Positions 1-7,936 of a DNA stretch of 64,000 bases are shown here, in pieces (position 1 is the stretch's first letter; each line of letters begins with the position of its first letter). The notes under the pieces are model-generated. The model ran no database searches, was not told the origin of the DNA, and saw only the letters and a list, made by a program, of their open reading frames with translations. The DNA comes from Defluviicoccus sp. bin129 (GTDB lineage: Bacteria > Pseudomonadota > Alphaproteobacteria > MPNO01): contig MPNO01000004.1 in assembly GCA_002239065.1 (NCBI GenBank), forward strand, positions 91,731 to 155,730, read 5' to 3'. Both the position numbers and the translations under genes were made by a program.

Positions 1-1
1 G

Positions 2-1105
2 GACAGCGCCGGCGCCGATCCGGGGCCCGCCTGCTACGGGCGCGGCGGTGCCCGGCTCACGGTGACCGATGTCGACCTGATCCTGGGTTTCCTCGCAGCC
101 GGCGCGTTTCTCGGCGGGCGCATGCGGCGCCGCCCCCCCGCAGCCGGCGCGTTTCTCGGCGGGCGCATGCGGCTCGACCGCGCGGCGGCGGAGCGCGCGG
201 CGGACGCGCTCGCCCGGGCCATGGGGGGCGACCGGGTCGGCGTTGCCGCGGGCGCGTTCCGCATCGTCAACGCCCATATGGCGGATTTGATGCGGCGCTG
301 CTCGATCGACCGCGGCCGCGATCCGCGCGATTTCGTGCTGTTCGCCTATGGCGGCGCGGCGGCGATGCACATCGCCTATCTGGCGCGGGAGCTGCGTATC
401 GGGACCGTCTACGTGCCGTCCTTCGCCGCGGTATTTTCCGCCCTCGGCATGATGACCGGCGGGCTGCTGCACAGCGAGGAAGCGTCCTTCCCGGCGGTGT
501 TCCCGCTCGCCGGGGAGGAATGGGCGAGGCTCGGCAGGCTGTTCGAGGCGGGCGAACGCAGCCTCGCCCGGCTGTTCGAAAGCGAAGGCGTGGCCGAAGG
601 CGAGCGCCGTTTCGAGCGTTCGCTCTACATGAAGTACAGGCTCCAGCCGTCCTCCCTCTCGGTCCCGGTCTCCGTCGATTTCCGAGACCCGGAATCGCAG
701 CAGGCGGTGGTCGAGGCGTTCGAGGCGCGCTATTCGGCGCTCTACGGCGCCAACGCGGCCTATCGGGCGGCGGGCATCGAGATCGTCAAGTGCCGCGTCG
801 AGGGCTCCGCCGAGACGGTGGCGCCGGCCCTCGCGGCGGTCGACCCCGACCCGGATGCGGATGCGGAAACGGCGCGGACCGGCACGCGCGGGATCGTCTT
901 CCCGGAGCTCGGCGCGGCGCGGGACACCCCGGTCTATGACGGCGCGCGCCTGGTGCCGGGGATGCGATTCGAGGGTCCTCTGGTGATCGAACGAACCGGC
1001 GATACCATCGTGCTGCCGTCCTTTGCCGGCGCCCGGGTCGACGGGTTCGGCAACGTCGTGATCGCGATCGGCCCGCCCGGCGACGGCGGAGGGATGACGC
1101 CATGA
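2..1105 (+). CDS. hyuA: Hydantoinase/oxoprolinase A-subunit (HyuA family), C-terminal part
   Basis: The reading frame is already open at the first bases of the window (frame 2), so only the C-terminal ~368 residues of a family that is usually ~680-700 residues are present. The family contains an ASKHA-type ATPase fold and works with HyuB to open hydantoins or oxoproline, or to carboxylate ketones, with ATP. Visible family landmarks are the ADPGPACYG segment at the very start and the FAYGGAAAMH segment about 110 residues later. The stop overlaps the start of the following hyuB by 4 bp (ATGA), so the two are translationally coupled. A 45-bp in-frame tandem duplication (95-172) adds about 15 residues that the full-length HyuA at 9794-11872 does not have. 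Substrate cannot be told from the sequence. Confidence 0.9.
   Translation, partial: DSAGADPGPACYGRGGARLTVTDVDLILGFLAAGAFLGGRMRRRPPAAGAFLGGRMRLDRAAAERAADALARAMGGDRVGVAAGAFRIVNAHMADLMRRCSIDRGRDPRDFVLFAYGGAAAMHIAYLARELRIGTVYVPSFAAVFSALGMMTGGLLHSEEASFPAVFPLAGEEWARLGRLFEAGERSLARLFESEGVAEGERRFERSLYMKYRLQPSSLSVPVSVDFRDPESQQAVVEAFEARYSALYGANAAYRAAGIEIVKCRVEGSAETVAPALAAVDPDPDADAETARTGTRGIVFPELGAARDTPVYDGARLVPGMRFEGPLVIERTGDTIVLPSFAGARVDGFGNVVIAIGPPGDGGGMTP
95..172. repeat. 33-bp direct repeat with GC-rich 12-bp spacer inside hyuA
   Basis: Two identical 33-bp copies lie at 95-127 and 140-172, separated by CGCCGCCCCCCC. The period of 45 bp keeps the reading frame and repeats the peptide AAGAFLGGRMR. 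Removing one period gives a segment of normal HyuA form (FLGGRMRLD following the TDVDLILG strand). It is one of five GC-rich duplications found inside genes in this window. Confidence 0.9.
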
Positions 1106-3333
1106 CGGCGACGCTCGATCCCATCGACTTCGAGGTGCTGCGCCACCGGCTCTGGATGATCAACGACGAGCAGGGCCGGGTTGCCGCCCAGGTCTCGGGC
1201 TCGCCCGCGGTCTACGAGGCGAAGGATTTCAACACCTCGCTGCTCACCCCGGAAGGCGAAAGCCTCTATGTCGGCATCTACACGACCCGGCTGTCGCTCT
1301 GCCTCAACTTCGCGGTCAGGACGGTGATCGAACGGCTGGGCGACGCGGTGGGGATCGAGGAGGGGGACGCCTTCGTCACCAACGATCCGTGGTGCGGCGC
1401 GGCGCACATGAACGACATTCTGATGGTCGCGCCGATCTTCTGGGAGGGAAGGCTGGTGTGCTGGGCCGGGCTCGCCATGCACGAGACCGACGTGGGCGGT
1501 CCCAACCCCGGCAGCTTCACCGTCGGCACCCCGGACGTGTTCGGCGAGGGGCCGCTGATCCCGACGATCAAGATGGTCGAGCGCGGCCGGATCCGCGAGG
1601 ACCTGGAGGCGCTGGTGATCCGCAACTCGCGTACCTCCGAGGTCAACGGGCTCAACCTGCGGGCGCGGATCGCTGCGATCAACCGCACGAGGGAGCGCAT
1701 CCGCGAGATGATCGCCGAGTACGGCGTCGACACCTTCATGGCGTTGCAAAGCGAGCTGCTGCGCAATGTCGGCGCATCGTTCGCGCGGCGGGTGCGCGCC
1801 CTGCCCGACGGAAGCTGGCGGGCGGAGGGATTTCTCGACCATGACGGCAACGAGAACCGGCTCTACCGCGTCCGCCTCCAAATGACCAAGACCGGCGAGA
1901 CGCTGGAATTCGACTACACCGGCACCGACCGGCAGGCGCGCGGCGCAGTCAACTGCACCCGGGTCGGGCTCGAGAGCGGCACCGTGTCCGCGGTGCTCCC
2001 CATGCTCTGCTACGACATGCCGTGGTCGCCGGGCGCGATCATGCCGGCGATCCGCTTCGTCAGTGAGGAGGGGACGCTCAACAACGCGACCCACCCGGCG
2101 GCGGTCAGCATGGCGACCGTCGCCGCCACCTTCGCGACCTCGCATGTCGCCTCCCAGGCGATCGGCAAGATGCTCGCCTGCTCCGATCTCGCCGGCAGCG
2201 AGGCCCAGGCCAGCTGGTCTCCCGCCTGGCAGGGCGCGACGCTCGCCGGCCGGCACGAGGACGGCCGCCCCTTCACCGCCGTCCTGCTCGACCAGGGCGG
2301 CGGCGGCGGCGCGCGTGCATGGAAGGACGGTCCCGACACCGGCGGGCTCCCCGGAACGCCCGCCATGGGGATCGCCAACGTGGAAACCTACGAGAAGGAA
2401 TACCCCATCCTCTACGTCTACCGCCGCCAGTCGCGCGACACCGGCGGGGCCGGGCGCTATCGCGGCGGGGTGGGCACCGAGACGATGCTGGTGCCGCACC
2501 GGGCGGACGGCCCGATCGATCTGACCCTGCTCACCCACGGGGCGAGCCAGCCGGAGGCGCAGGGGCTCTATGGCGGCTACCCGTCGAGCGTCCAGGTGCG
2601 CGCCCTGCTGCGCGGCGCCGACATCCGCGCGCGGTTCCGCCAGGGCGAGATTCCGGCCGGGCTGGAGGATGCCGCCTGCGAGGCGCTCGAGCCGCAACCC
2701 GCCAAGACCCGGACCGTGGTCAACCAGGACGATGCCTGGGTGATCGTCTGCGCCGGTGGGGGCGGGTATGGCGACGCCCTGCTCCGCCCGCCGCAGGCGG
2801 TCGCCGACGACATAAGGGCGGGGCTGTGTTCGCGCGAAGTCGCCGAGGCGGTCTACGGCGTGGCGCTCGACGGCGACGGCGGCGTGGACGCGGCGGCGAC
2901 CGGGGCGGCGCGCCAGGCGATCCGCGCGCGCAGGCTCGCCGAGGGGCGGAGGTTTGCCGAGGCGTATCCGGACCGGGCAGCTCCGGCGTCCGGCGCGCCG
3001 CGCGCATCCGGCGCGCCCGTCGCGGCGATCGGTCAGGCCGTGACCGTCGCCGAGCGCGGCGGGGCGCTCTGGTACGACTGCCGGGCCTGCCGCCATCCGC
3101 TTGCCCCGGTCGAGGCCGATCCCAAGACCGGCGCTCTTGTCCGCGCCGTACCGATGGAGATGTTGAGCCCGTGGAACCGGTTCGGGCTCACCGGCGAAAT
3201 CGCGGTCAACGAATATGTCTGCCCGGGCTGCGCCCACCTGCTGTCGGTCGAGGTGCGCCGCGCGGGCGATCCGCCGCTGCTCGACACCGAGCTCAGGATG
3301 GCGTCGGACCGGGTGCGCGACGCGGCAGAGTAG
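1102..3333 (+). CDS. hyuB: Hydantoinase B/oxoprolinase family protein with C-terminal zinc-ribbon (acetone-carboxylase-gamma-like) tail
   Basis: A 743-residue protein. The N-terminal ~560 residues are HyuB-like, with the TNDPWCGAAHMND motif that in this family carries metal ligands. HyuB partners HyuA in ATP-dependent opening of hydantoin/oxoproline rings or in acetone/acetophenone-type carboxylation. After about residue 640 there is an extra domain with two CxxC pairs (C660/C663 and C707/C710) ending in EYVCPGCAHLLSVEV, which resembles the small gamma subunit of acetone carboxylases. The second HyuB in this window (581 residues) lacks this tail. The start codon overlaps the hyuA stop (ATGA), and an SDR gene follows after 21 bp. 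The fused tail favours a carboxylase-like role, but this is inference. Confidence 0.88.
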   Translation: MTATLDPIDFEVLRHRLWMINDEQGRVAAQVSGSPAVYEAKDFNTSLLTPEGESLYVGIYTTRLSLCLNFAVRTVIERLGDAVGIEEGDAFVTNDPWCGAAHMNDILMVAPIFWEGRLVCWAGLAMHETDVGGPNPGSFTVGTPDVFGEGPLIPTIKMVERGRIREDLEALVIRNSRTSEVNGLNLRARIAAINRTRERIREMIAEYGVDTFMALQSELLRNVGASFARRVRALPDGSWRAEGFLDHDGNENRLYRVRLQMTKTGETLEFDYTGTDRQARGAVNCTRVGLESGTVSAVLPMLCYDMPWSPGAIMPAIRFVSEEGTLNNATHPAAVSMATVAATFATSHVASQAIGKMLACSDLAGSEAQASWSPAWQGATLAGRHEDGRPFTAVLLDQGGGGGARAWKDGPDTGGLPGTPAMGIANVETYEKEYPILYVYRRQSRDTGGAGRYRGGVGTETMLVPHRADGPIDLTLLTHGASQPEAQGLYGGYPSSVQVRALLRGADIRARFRQGEIPAGLEDAACEALEPQPAKTRTVVNQDDAWVIVCAGGGGYGDALLRPPQAVADDIRAGLCSREVAEAVYGVALDGDGGVDAAATGAARQAIRARRLAEGRRFAEAYPDRAAPASGAPRASGAPVAAIGQAVTVAERGGALWYDCRACRHPLAPVEADPKTGALVRAVPMEMLSPWNRFGLTGEIAVNEYVCPGCAHLLSVEVRRAGDPPLLDTELRMASDRVRDAAE

Positions 3334-3354
3334 CTGATTCACAGAGGAGAAGAG

Positions 3355-4197
3355 ATGTCGGAAGAGGTGAAGCGGGGCGACCGCCTGGCCGGCAAGGTTG
3401 CGCTGGTGACCGGGGCTGGCGCGGTCGGGCCCGGCTGGGGCAACGGCAAGGCGACCGCCGTGGTCTACGGGCGCGAGGGCGCTAAGGTGTTCGCGGTCGA
3501 CATAAATATCGAGGCCGCGCGGGAAACCGCTGGCATCGTCGAAGGGGAGGGCGGCGAGGCGACCGCCTGGGCGGCCGACGTGACCGAGCCGGATTCGGTG
3601 ACGGCCATGGTCGAGGCCTGCATGGCGGCCTACGGGCGCATCGACGTCCTGCACAACAACGTGGGCGGGGTCGGCGCCGGGCGGGCGCTGCCGACGGTCA
3701 CCGTCGAGGACTGGTACGACACCTTCGACATCAACGTGACGTCCGCCTTTCTCACCTGCAAGGCGGTGATCCCCATCATGGAGGCGCAGGGCGGCGGGTC
3801 GATCGTCAACATCTCGTCGATCGGCGGCATCCGGCATCTCAACGTGCCGATGACGACCTACGCCACGGGCAAGGGCGCGCTCAACGAGTTCACCCGCAAT
3901 ATCGCCCTGCAATACGCGGCGAAGCAGATCCGCGCCAACTGCGTGCTGCCGGGCTACATGGACACGCCGTTTACCCGGCGCGACATCAAGGGCAAGCCGT
4001 CCTACGCCTACAAGGGCTACAAATCGGCCGAGGAATACGGCAAGGCGCGCGATGCGATCGTGCCGCTCGGGCGGATGGGGACCGGCTGGGACGTGGCCTA
4101 CGCCTCGCTCTACCTCGCCTCCGACGAGTCCTCCTACGTCACCGGTCAGACCCTGGTGGTCGACGGCGGCGTCACCTCGACCTGCCCCGGGGTGTAG
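3355..4197 (+). CDS. SDR family oxidoreductase
   Basis: A 280-residue short-chain dehydrogenase/reductase with a Rossmann fold. The cofactor motif TGAGAVGPGWGNG (from residue 19) is a stretched version of the usual TGxxxGxG. The HNNVGG motif follows near residue 100, and the catalytic Ser154/155, Tyr169 and Lys173 are all present. The C-terminal VTGQTLVVDGG is typical. GAGGAG upstream at about 3344 gives a good ribosome site for the ATG. It lies directly after hyuAB on the same strand and probably oxidises or reduces an alcohol/ketone of that pathway. The substrate is not identifiable. Its last 26 bp overlap the convergent aspartate-dehydrogenase-like gene. Confidence 0.92.
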   Translation: MSEEVKRGDRLAGKVALVTGAGAVGPGWGNGKATAVVYGREGAKVFAVDINIEAARETAGIVEGEGGEATAWAADVTEPDSVTAMVEACMAAYGRIDVLHNNVGGVGAGRALPTVTVEDWYDTFDINVTSAFLTCKAVIPIMEAQGGGSIVNISSIGGIRHLNVPMTTYATGKGALNEFTRNIALQYAAKQIRANCVLPGYMDTPFTRRDIKGKPSYAYKGYKSAEEYGKARDAIVPLGRMGTGWDVAYASLYLASDESSYVTGQTLVVDGGVTSTCPGV

Positions 4198-4987
4198 CCC
4201 CGAAGGCCGGAATGCCGATCCCCAGCCTGGCGCAGGCGAGCAGGCTGTCGGCGGTGATCGCCGAGGTCTTGGGGTTGGTCGGCGAGGCCCTGGCGAGGCA
4301 TTCGAAGCGAAAGCGGCCGAACGCGCCCGAGGCCTCGATCACGCCGAGCGGGTCGTCGACCTGCTTCGACGAGATCAGCCGCACCCGCGTTTCGTCGAGC
4401 CCCAGCCCGGCGATCGAGACCGCGGCCCCGACATTGGCGTTCTGCGGGTAGTGCAGCGCCGCCTCGCGCGCGCTGCCGGTGAAGAAGACGATCTCCTCCT
4501 CTTCGTGGTCGAGGTCGATCGCCTGTTCCGCGCGCGTGCCGCGCCAGGCATGCGGCGGCTTGTAGGACGAGTAGGTCACCCGCTCCAGCCCCGCCGAGCG
4601 CGCGGCGACCAGCCCGTCGAGCCCGGCCACCGCGCCCGGCGGCACGATCACCCTGGCGCCGTCGCGCGCGGCCGCGCGGAGCGCGCCGGCGAAGTCTTCG
4701 TCGGCGAGCGCCCCCACCGCGGCCACGATCAGATCCGCGCCCGATGCGACGACCGCGGGCCCGATCGCGCGCAGCGCCTCGTGCCCCGCCGCCTCGATCA
4801 CGATGTCGGGTGCGACGGCGAGCATCTCCCTTGCGTCGTACCACACCGGCACGCCCGGATCGGCCTCGGGCCGGGAGCGCGCCAAAATGCCGTCGAGCCG
4901 GTCGATCTCGCCCAGCTCGCGCAGCCGCGCGACGATCGGCCGACCGATCGCGCCGTAGCCGATCAGCGCGAGCCGCATCCCCGTCAT
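4172..4987 (-). CDS. nadX: L-aspartate dehydrogenase-like NAD(P)-dependent oxidoreductase
   Basis: A 271-residue protein with an N-terminal Rossmann motif GYGAIGRPI followed by the family segment ending ADLIVAAVGALAD, then PGAVAGLDG and the PQNANVGAAVSIAGLG segment typical of L-aspartate dehydrogenases. Known members oxidise aspartate to iminoaspartate for NAD synthesis or reduce oxaloacetate with ammonia. The ATG at 4987 overlaps the stop of the upstream diiron-enzyme gene (ATGA), which fixes the start; an alternative ATG lies at 4978. There is no nadA or nadB nearby, so a role in general NAD synthesis is doubtful and an amine or imine step shared with the diiron partner is plausible. Confidence 0.85.
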   Translation of the reverse strand: MTGMRLALIGYGAIGRPIVARLRELGEIDRLDGILARSRPEADPGVPVWYDAREMLAVAPDIVIEAAGHEALRAIGPAVVASGADLIVAAVGALADEDFAGALRAAARDGARVIVPPGAVAGLDGLVAARSAGLERVTYSSYKPPHAWRGTRAEQAIDLDHEEEEIVFFTGSAREAALHYPQNANVGAAVSIAGLGLDETRVRLISSKQVDDPLGVIEASGAFGRFRFECLARASPTNPKTSAITADSLLACARLGIGIPAFGATPRGRSR

Positions 4988-5712
4988 CCCGCCGCGTCCA
5001 TGGCGTCGCCGAACTCGCAGATGCCGTTGAAATAGGTCTCCCAGACCACCAGGTTGCGCCGGCAGGCCTCCACCACCTCGTCCTCCAGACGCAGCTCGGC
5101 GGCGTATTTCGCGACCGTGTTCCAGCCGAGGTCGGAATGCTCGAGGTCGGCTTCGGTGTGGAGGGTGAAGAAGCGCACGTCTTCCTCGCTCAAGCCCCAA
5201 ATTTCCTGCCAGCACCGCCCGACCATCGCGTTCCAGCCGCGCTCGCGCGCTTCGCCGACGCCATAGCCCGGCACGTTGACCCGTTCCGAGCAGGTATTGG
5301 CGATCAGCCCGAGCAGCCAGTGGCAGTTGGCCATCAGCCCCATCCAGGCGTCCCAGCAGAGCTGGGTCGTCGGCGTCGGCCGGGCGGCGCGGATCTGTTC
5401 GCGGTCCATGCCGATGCGCACGCCGAGATCCTCCAGGATCTGCCAATGCGGCTCGCCGCCGCCGAATTCGTGGTCGGCGACGATCTCCTGCGAGCACGCG
5501 TGGATGATGTCGAGCTTGATCTCCCAGATCGGGCAGTTGGTGGCCGTCTTGAGCTTGAGCACCGAGTTGCGCTGGCGCGAATTCAGCCGGTGCTGCAACA
5601 CCCAGGCGCGGCAGCGATTGGGCGTCCAGGCATCGTCGGGGAAGATCAGGCAGCGCCCGACGAAATCCTCCAACTGCGCATCCAGCCGCTCGATCACCGA
5701 TGTGGCGGTCAT
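4984..5712 (-). CDS. Heme-oxygenase-like diiron oxidase/oxygenase (HDO; CADD/UndA/BesC-type fold)
   Basis: A 242-residue protein. The likely metal ligands can be read directly: E82 and H89 spaced by six residues, E143, then H185, D189 and H192 in an H-x3-D-x2-H pattern. This matches the arrangement of heme-oxygenase-like diiron enzymes such as CADD, whose members use a peroxo-diiron unit to cleave C-C bonds, oxidise amines or desaturate. It does not look like a thiaminase (TenA). The start was set at 5712 because GGGAGG sits just upstream; the open frame runs further but without homology-like sequence. It is coupled to the aspartate-dehydrogenase-like gene by a 4-bp overlap. The substrate is unknown. 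Confidence 0.82.
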   Translation of the reverse strand: MTATSVIERLDAQLEDFVGRCLIFPDDAWTPNRCRAWVLQHRLNSRQRNSVLKLKTATNCPIWEIKLDIIHACSQEIVADHEFGGGEPHWQILEDLGVRIGMDREQIRAARPTPTTQLCWDAWMGLMANCHWLLGLIANTCSERVNVPGYGVGEARERGWNAMVGRCWQEIWGLSEEDVRFFTLHTEADLEHSDLGWNTVAKYAAELRLEDEVVEACRRNLVVWETYFNGICEFGDAMDAAG

Positions 5713-5818
5713 TCGTTGCCTCCCGTCCGTATCGGCCCCAATGTGGCGCAACGCGGGGCCTGTGTGAATGCGGCCGGTTGGGGCATCATCGGGTCCCCAT
5801 CCCGGACGGAGGCCGCCA

Positions 5819-6943
5819 ATGTCGTTTCCCATCGATCCGCCGTTTCGCGCCGAGCATATCGGCAGCCTGGTGCGGCCCGAGGCGGTGCTCGAGGCCAGGG
5901 AAGCGCGCGCGGCCGGGCGGATCGACGATGCGGGGCTGCGCGCGGTCGAGGACGCCGAGATCGAGAAGACCGTCGCCTTCCAGGCCGGGCTCGGGCTCTG
6001 CTCGGTGAGCGACGGCGAGTTCCGCCGCCACAGCTACACCGACAGCTTCGGCACCGCCGTCTTCGCCAGCCTCAGGACTGCCCCCACAGACGATCCCAAC
6101 TGGCGCTACACCAACCAGGCGGGAGAGACTTCGGGGGCCAATGTCTCGGTGGTCGAGGACCGGCTGGTCTGGGAAGGCCCCGCCAATGTCGCCGATTTCG
6201 CCTACCTCGCCGACATCGCGCCGCAAGGTTGCGTTCCCAAGATGACCCTGCCAGGACCGTGCCACATCCATTTCCGCGCCGGGCGCGACAATATCGACCG
6301 CGCCGCCTATCCCGATCTCGACGCCTTCTGGGCCGATGTGATCGAGTCCTACGAGAAAGAGATCGCGGCGCTGCGCGACGCCGGCTGCCGCTATATCCAG
6401 CTCGACGAGACCTCGATCGCCAAGTTCGGCGACCCGAAGATCAGGCGCGGGCTCGAGGAGCGGGGCGACGACTGGCGCGCCCTCCTGGACCTCTATATCG
6501 AGGTCATCGCCGAGGTCGCCCGGCGCACGCCGCCGGACGTCGCGCTCGGCCTCCATCTCTGCCGTGGCAACAAGGCCGGCGCGTGGCAGGCCGAGGGCGG
6601 CTATGACGACGTGGCGGCGAGGCTGTTCCGCGACCTGCCGATCCGCTTCTACTTCCTGGAATACGATTCGCCGCGCGCCGGCGGGTTCCAGCCACTCGCC
6701 GAGCTTCCCGACGGCAAGGTGGTGGTGCTCGGCCTGGTCTCGACCAAAATCCGCGCGCTCGAAGATGCCGGCGCGCTCGAACGCCGGATCGAGGAGGCGA
6801 GCCGCTACGTGGCGATCGAGCGCCTCTGCCTCTCGCCGCAATGCGGCTTCGCCGGCGATATCGGCGGCACCGGCCTCGACGCCGCCGACCAGGCGGCCAA
6901 GCTCGCCCTGGTGATCGAGGTCGCCCGGCGGGTGTGGGGATGA
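5819..6943 (+). CDS. Cobalamin-independent methionine synthase (MetE) C-terminal-domain family protein
   Basis: A 374-residue protein equal to a stand-alone MetE C-terminal TIM barrel. Zinc-site candidates are visible: H246 and C248 in GLHLCRGN, E281 in FLEYDSPR, and C342 in LSPQCGF. Other family landmarks are YIQLDE near residue 193 and VLGLVSTK near residue 305. Family members move a methyl group to a thiol, and many stand-alone forms act on substrates other than homocysteine, for example in xenobiotic demethylation. The ATG at 5819 follows GGACGGAGG; a longer open frame upstream has no support. A VOC-type dioxygenase follows after 22 bp on the same strand, so a demethylation-plus-ring-cleavage pair is possible. 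Confidence 0.85.
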   Translation: MSFPIDPPFRAEHIGSLVRPEAVLEAREARAAGRIDDAGLRAVEDAEIEKTVAFQAGLGLCSVSDGEFRRHSYTDSFGTAVFASLRTAPTDDPNWRYTNQAGETSGANVSVVEDRLVWEGPANVADFAYLADIAPQGCVPKMTLPGPCHIHFRAGRDNIDRAAYPDLDAFWADVIESYEKEIAALRDAGCRYIQLDETSIAKFGDPKIRRGLEERGDDWRALLDLYIEVIAEVARRTPPDVALGLHLCRGNKAGAWQAEGGYDDVAARLFRDLPIRFYFLEYDSPRAGGFQPLAELPDGKVVVLGLVSTKIRALEDAGALERRIEEASRYVAIERLCLSPQCGFAGDIGGTGLDAADQAAKLALVIEVARRVWG

Positions 6944-6965
6944 AGGACGGTTGAAGGAGGTCGCG

Positions 6966-7928
6966 ATGATAAAGGTTACCGATGTCGCTTACGCGCGCTT
7001 CAAGGCCCCCGATCTGGACCTGATGGAGAGCTTTCTCGTCGATTTCGGGCTGACCCGGCGGCACCGGAACGACGATACGCTCTACATGCGCGGCACCGGC
7101 CCCGATCACCACATCCATGTCACGCACCTGGCCGATGAGCCGGGCTTCATCGGCATGGAATTCAATGCGGCCAGCATGGGCGACCTCGAGACGCTGTTCC
7201 AGGCCGACGGTGCATCGCCGGTCGAAGAAATCGACGAGCCGGGCGGCGGTTACCGGGTCCGGCTGACCGATCCCAACGGGTTTCGACTGGAAACCGTTTT
7301 TGGACAGGCGACCGTCGATCCATTGCCGGTCAACCTGTCGATCGGTCCGGATCATGGGCCGGGGCATCCGCGAGACCGCGATATTCAACGTATCCCGAAC
7401 GTTCCGGGACCCGTCAAGCGGCTCGGTCATGTGGTCTTGAACGTGCCGGATTGCGAAATCGCGGATGCCTATTACCGTTCCCGTTTCGGCTTCCTGCAAT
7501 CCGATGTTTGCTACCTACCGGGCGACGATGACGACCTGGCCGCCGCCTTCTATCGATGCGACAAAGGCAAGGACTATGTCGACCAGCACACCCTCCTGTT
7601 TACCAAGTCTAAGAAGCGCGGGTTGGGCCACGTCGCCTTCGAGGTGGACGATATCAATGCCCTGTTCATCGGGCACGAACTCCTCAAGTCAAAGGGTTAC
7701 GAGCATTCCTGGGGCATCGGCCGCCACACCCCCGCAGCCAATATCTTCGATTACTGGTTCGACAATTATGGCAACCGGATCGAGCGCTTTTACGGCGGCG
7801 ACCTGCTCAACAAGGACGACGAAACCAGGGTTCATCCGCTCGGAGACATATTGGAATCGCAATGGGGCGCCAGGCTCTCCGAGCGCCGCGCATCGCTCGA
7901 TACCGACTACGACCCGCTCCGGGAGTAG
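6966..7928 (+). CDS. Two-domain VOC-family extradiol dioxygenase (catechol 2,3-dioxygenase-like)
   Basis: A 320-residue protein with two vicinal-oxygen-chelate domains (about residues 1-115 and 150-280). The C-terminal domain keeps the 2-His-1-carboxylate Fe(II) triad: H155 in LGHVVLNV, H222 in LGHVAFEV and E273 in RIERFYGG. Such enzymes cleave catechol-type rings next to the two hydroxyls. AAGGAGG six bases before the ATG at 6966 decides the start over an upstream TTG. Codon use seems slightly less GC-biased than its neighbours. It follows the MetE-like gene and converges with the TPP enzyme gene, with 8 bp between stops. Confidence 0.88.
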   Translation: MIKVTDVAYARFKAPDLDLMESFLVDFGLTRRHRNDDTLYMRGTGPDHHIHVTHLADEPGFIGMEFNAASMGDLETLFQADGASPVEEIDEPGGGYRVRLTDPNGFRLETVFGQATVDPLPVNLSIGPDHGPGHPRDRDIQRIPNVPGPVKRLGHVVLNVPDCEIADAYYRSRFGFLQSDVCYLPGDDDDLAAAFYRCDKGKDYVDQHTLLFTKSKKRGLGHVAFEVDDINALFIGHELLKSKGYEHSWGIGRHTPAANIFDYWFDNYGNRIERFYGGDLLNKDDETRVHPLGDILESQWGARLSERRASLDTDYDPLRE

Positions 7929-7936
7929 ATCGCGCC

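Noticed and set aside
934..3912. 992-codon minus-strand open frame
   Set aside because: Antisense to hyuB and the SDR gene; the translated sequence is low-complexity Arg/Gly/Ala/His with no family motifs. A by-product of high GC at third positions.
5713..5818. Riboswitch (SAM or cobalamin) upstream of the MetE-like gene
   Set aside because: The gap is only ~106 bp and shows no recognisable conserved riboswitch core.
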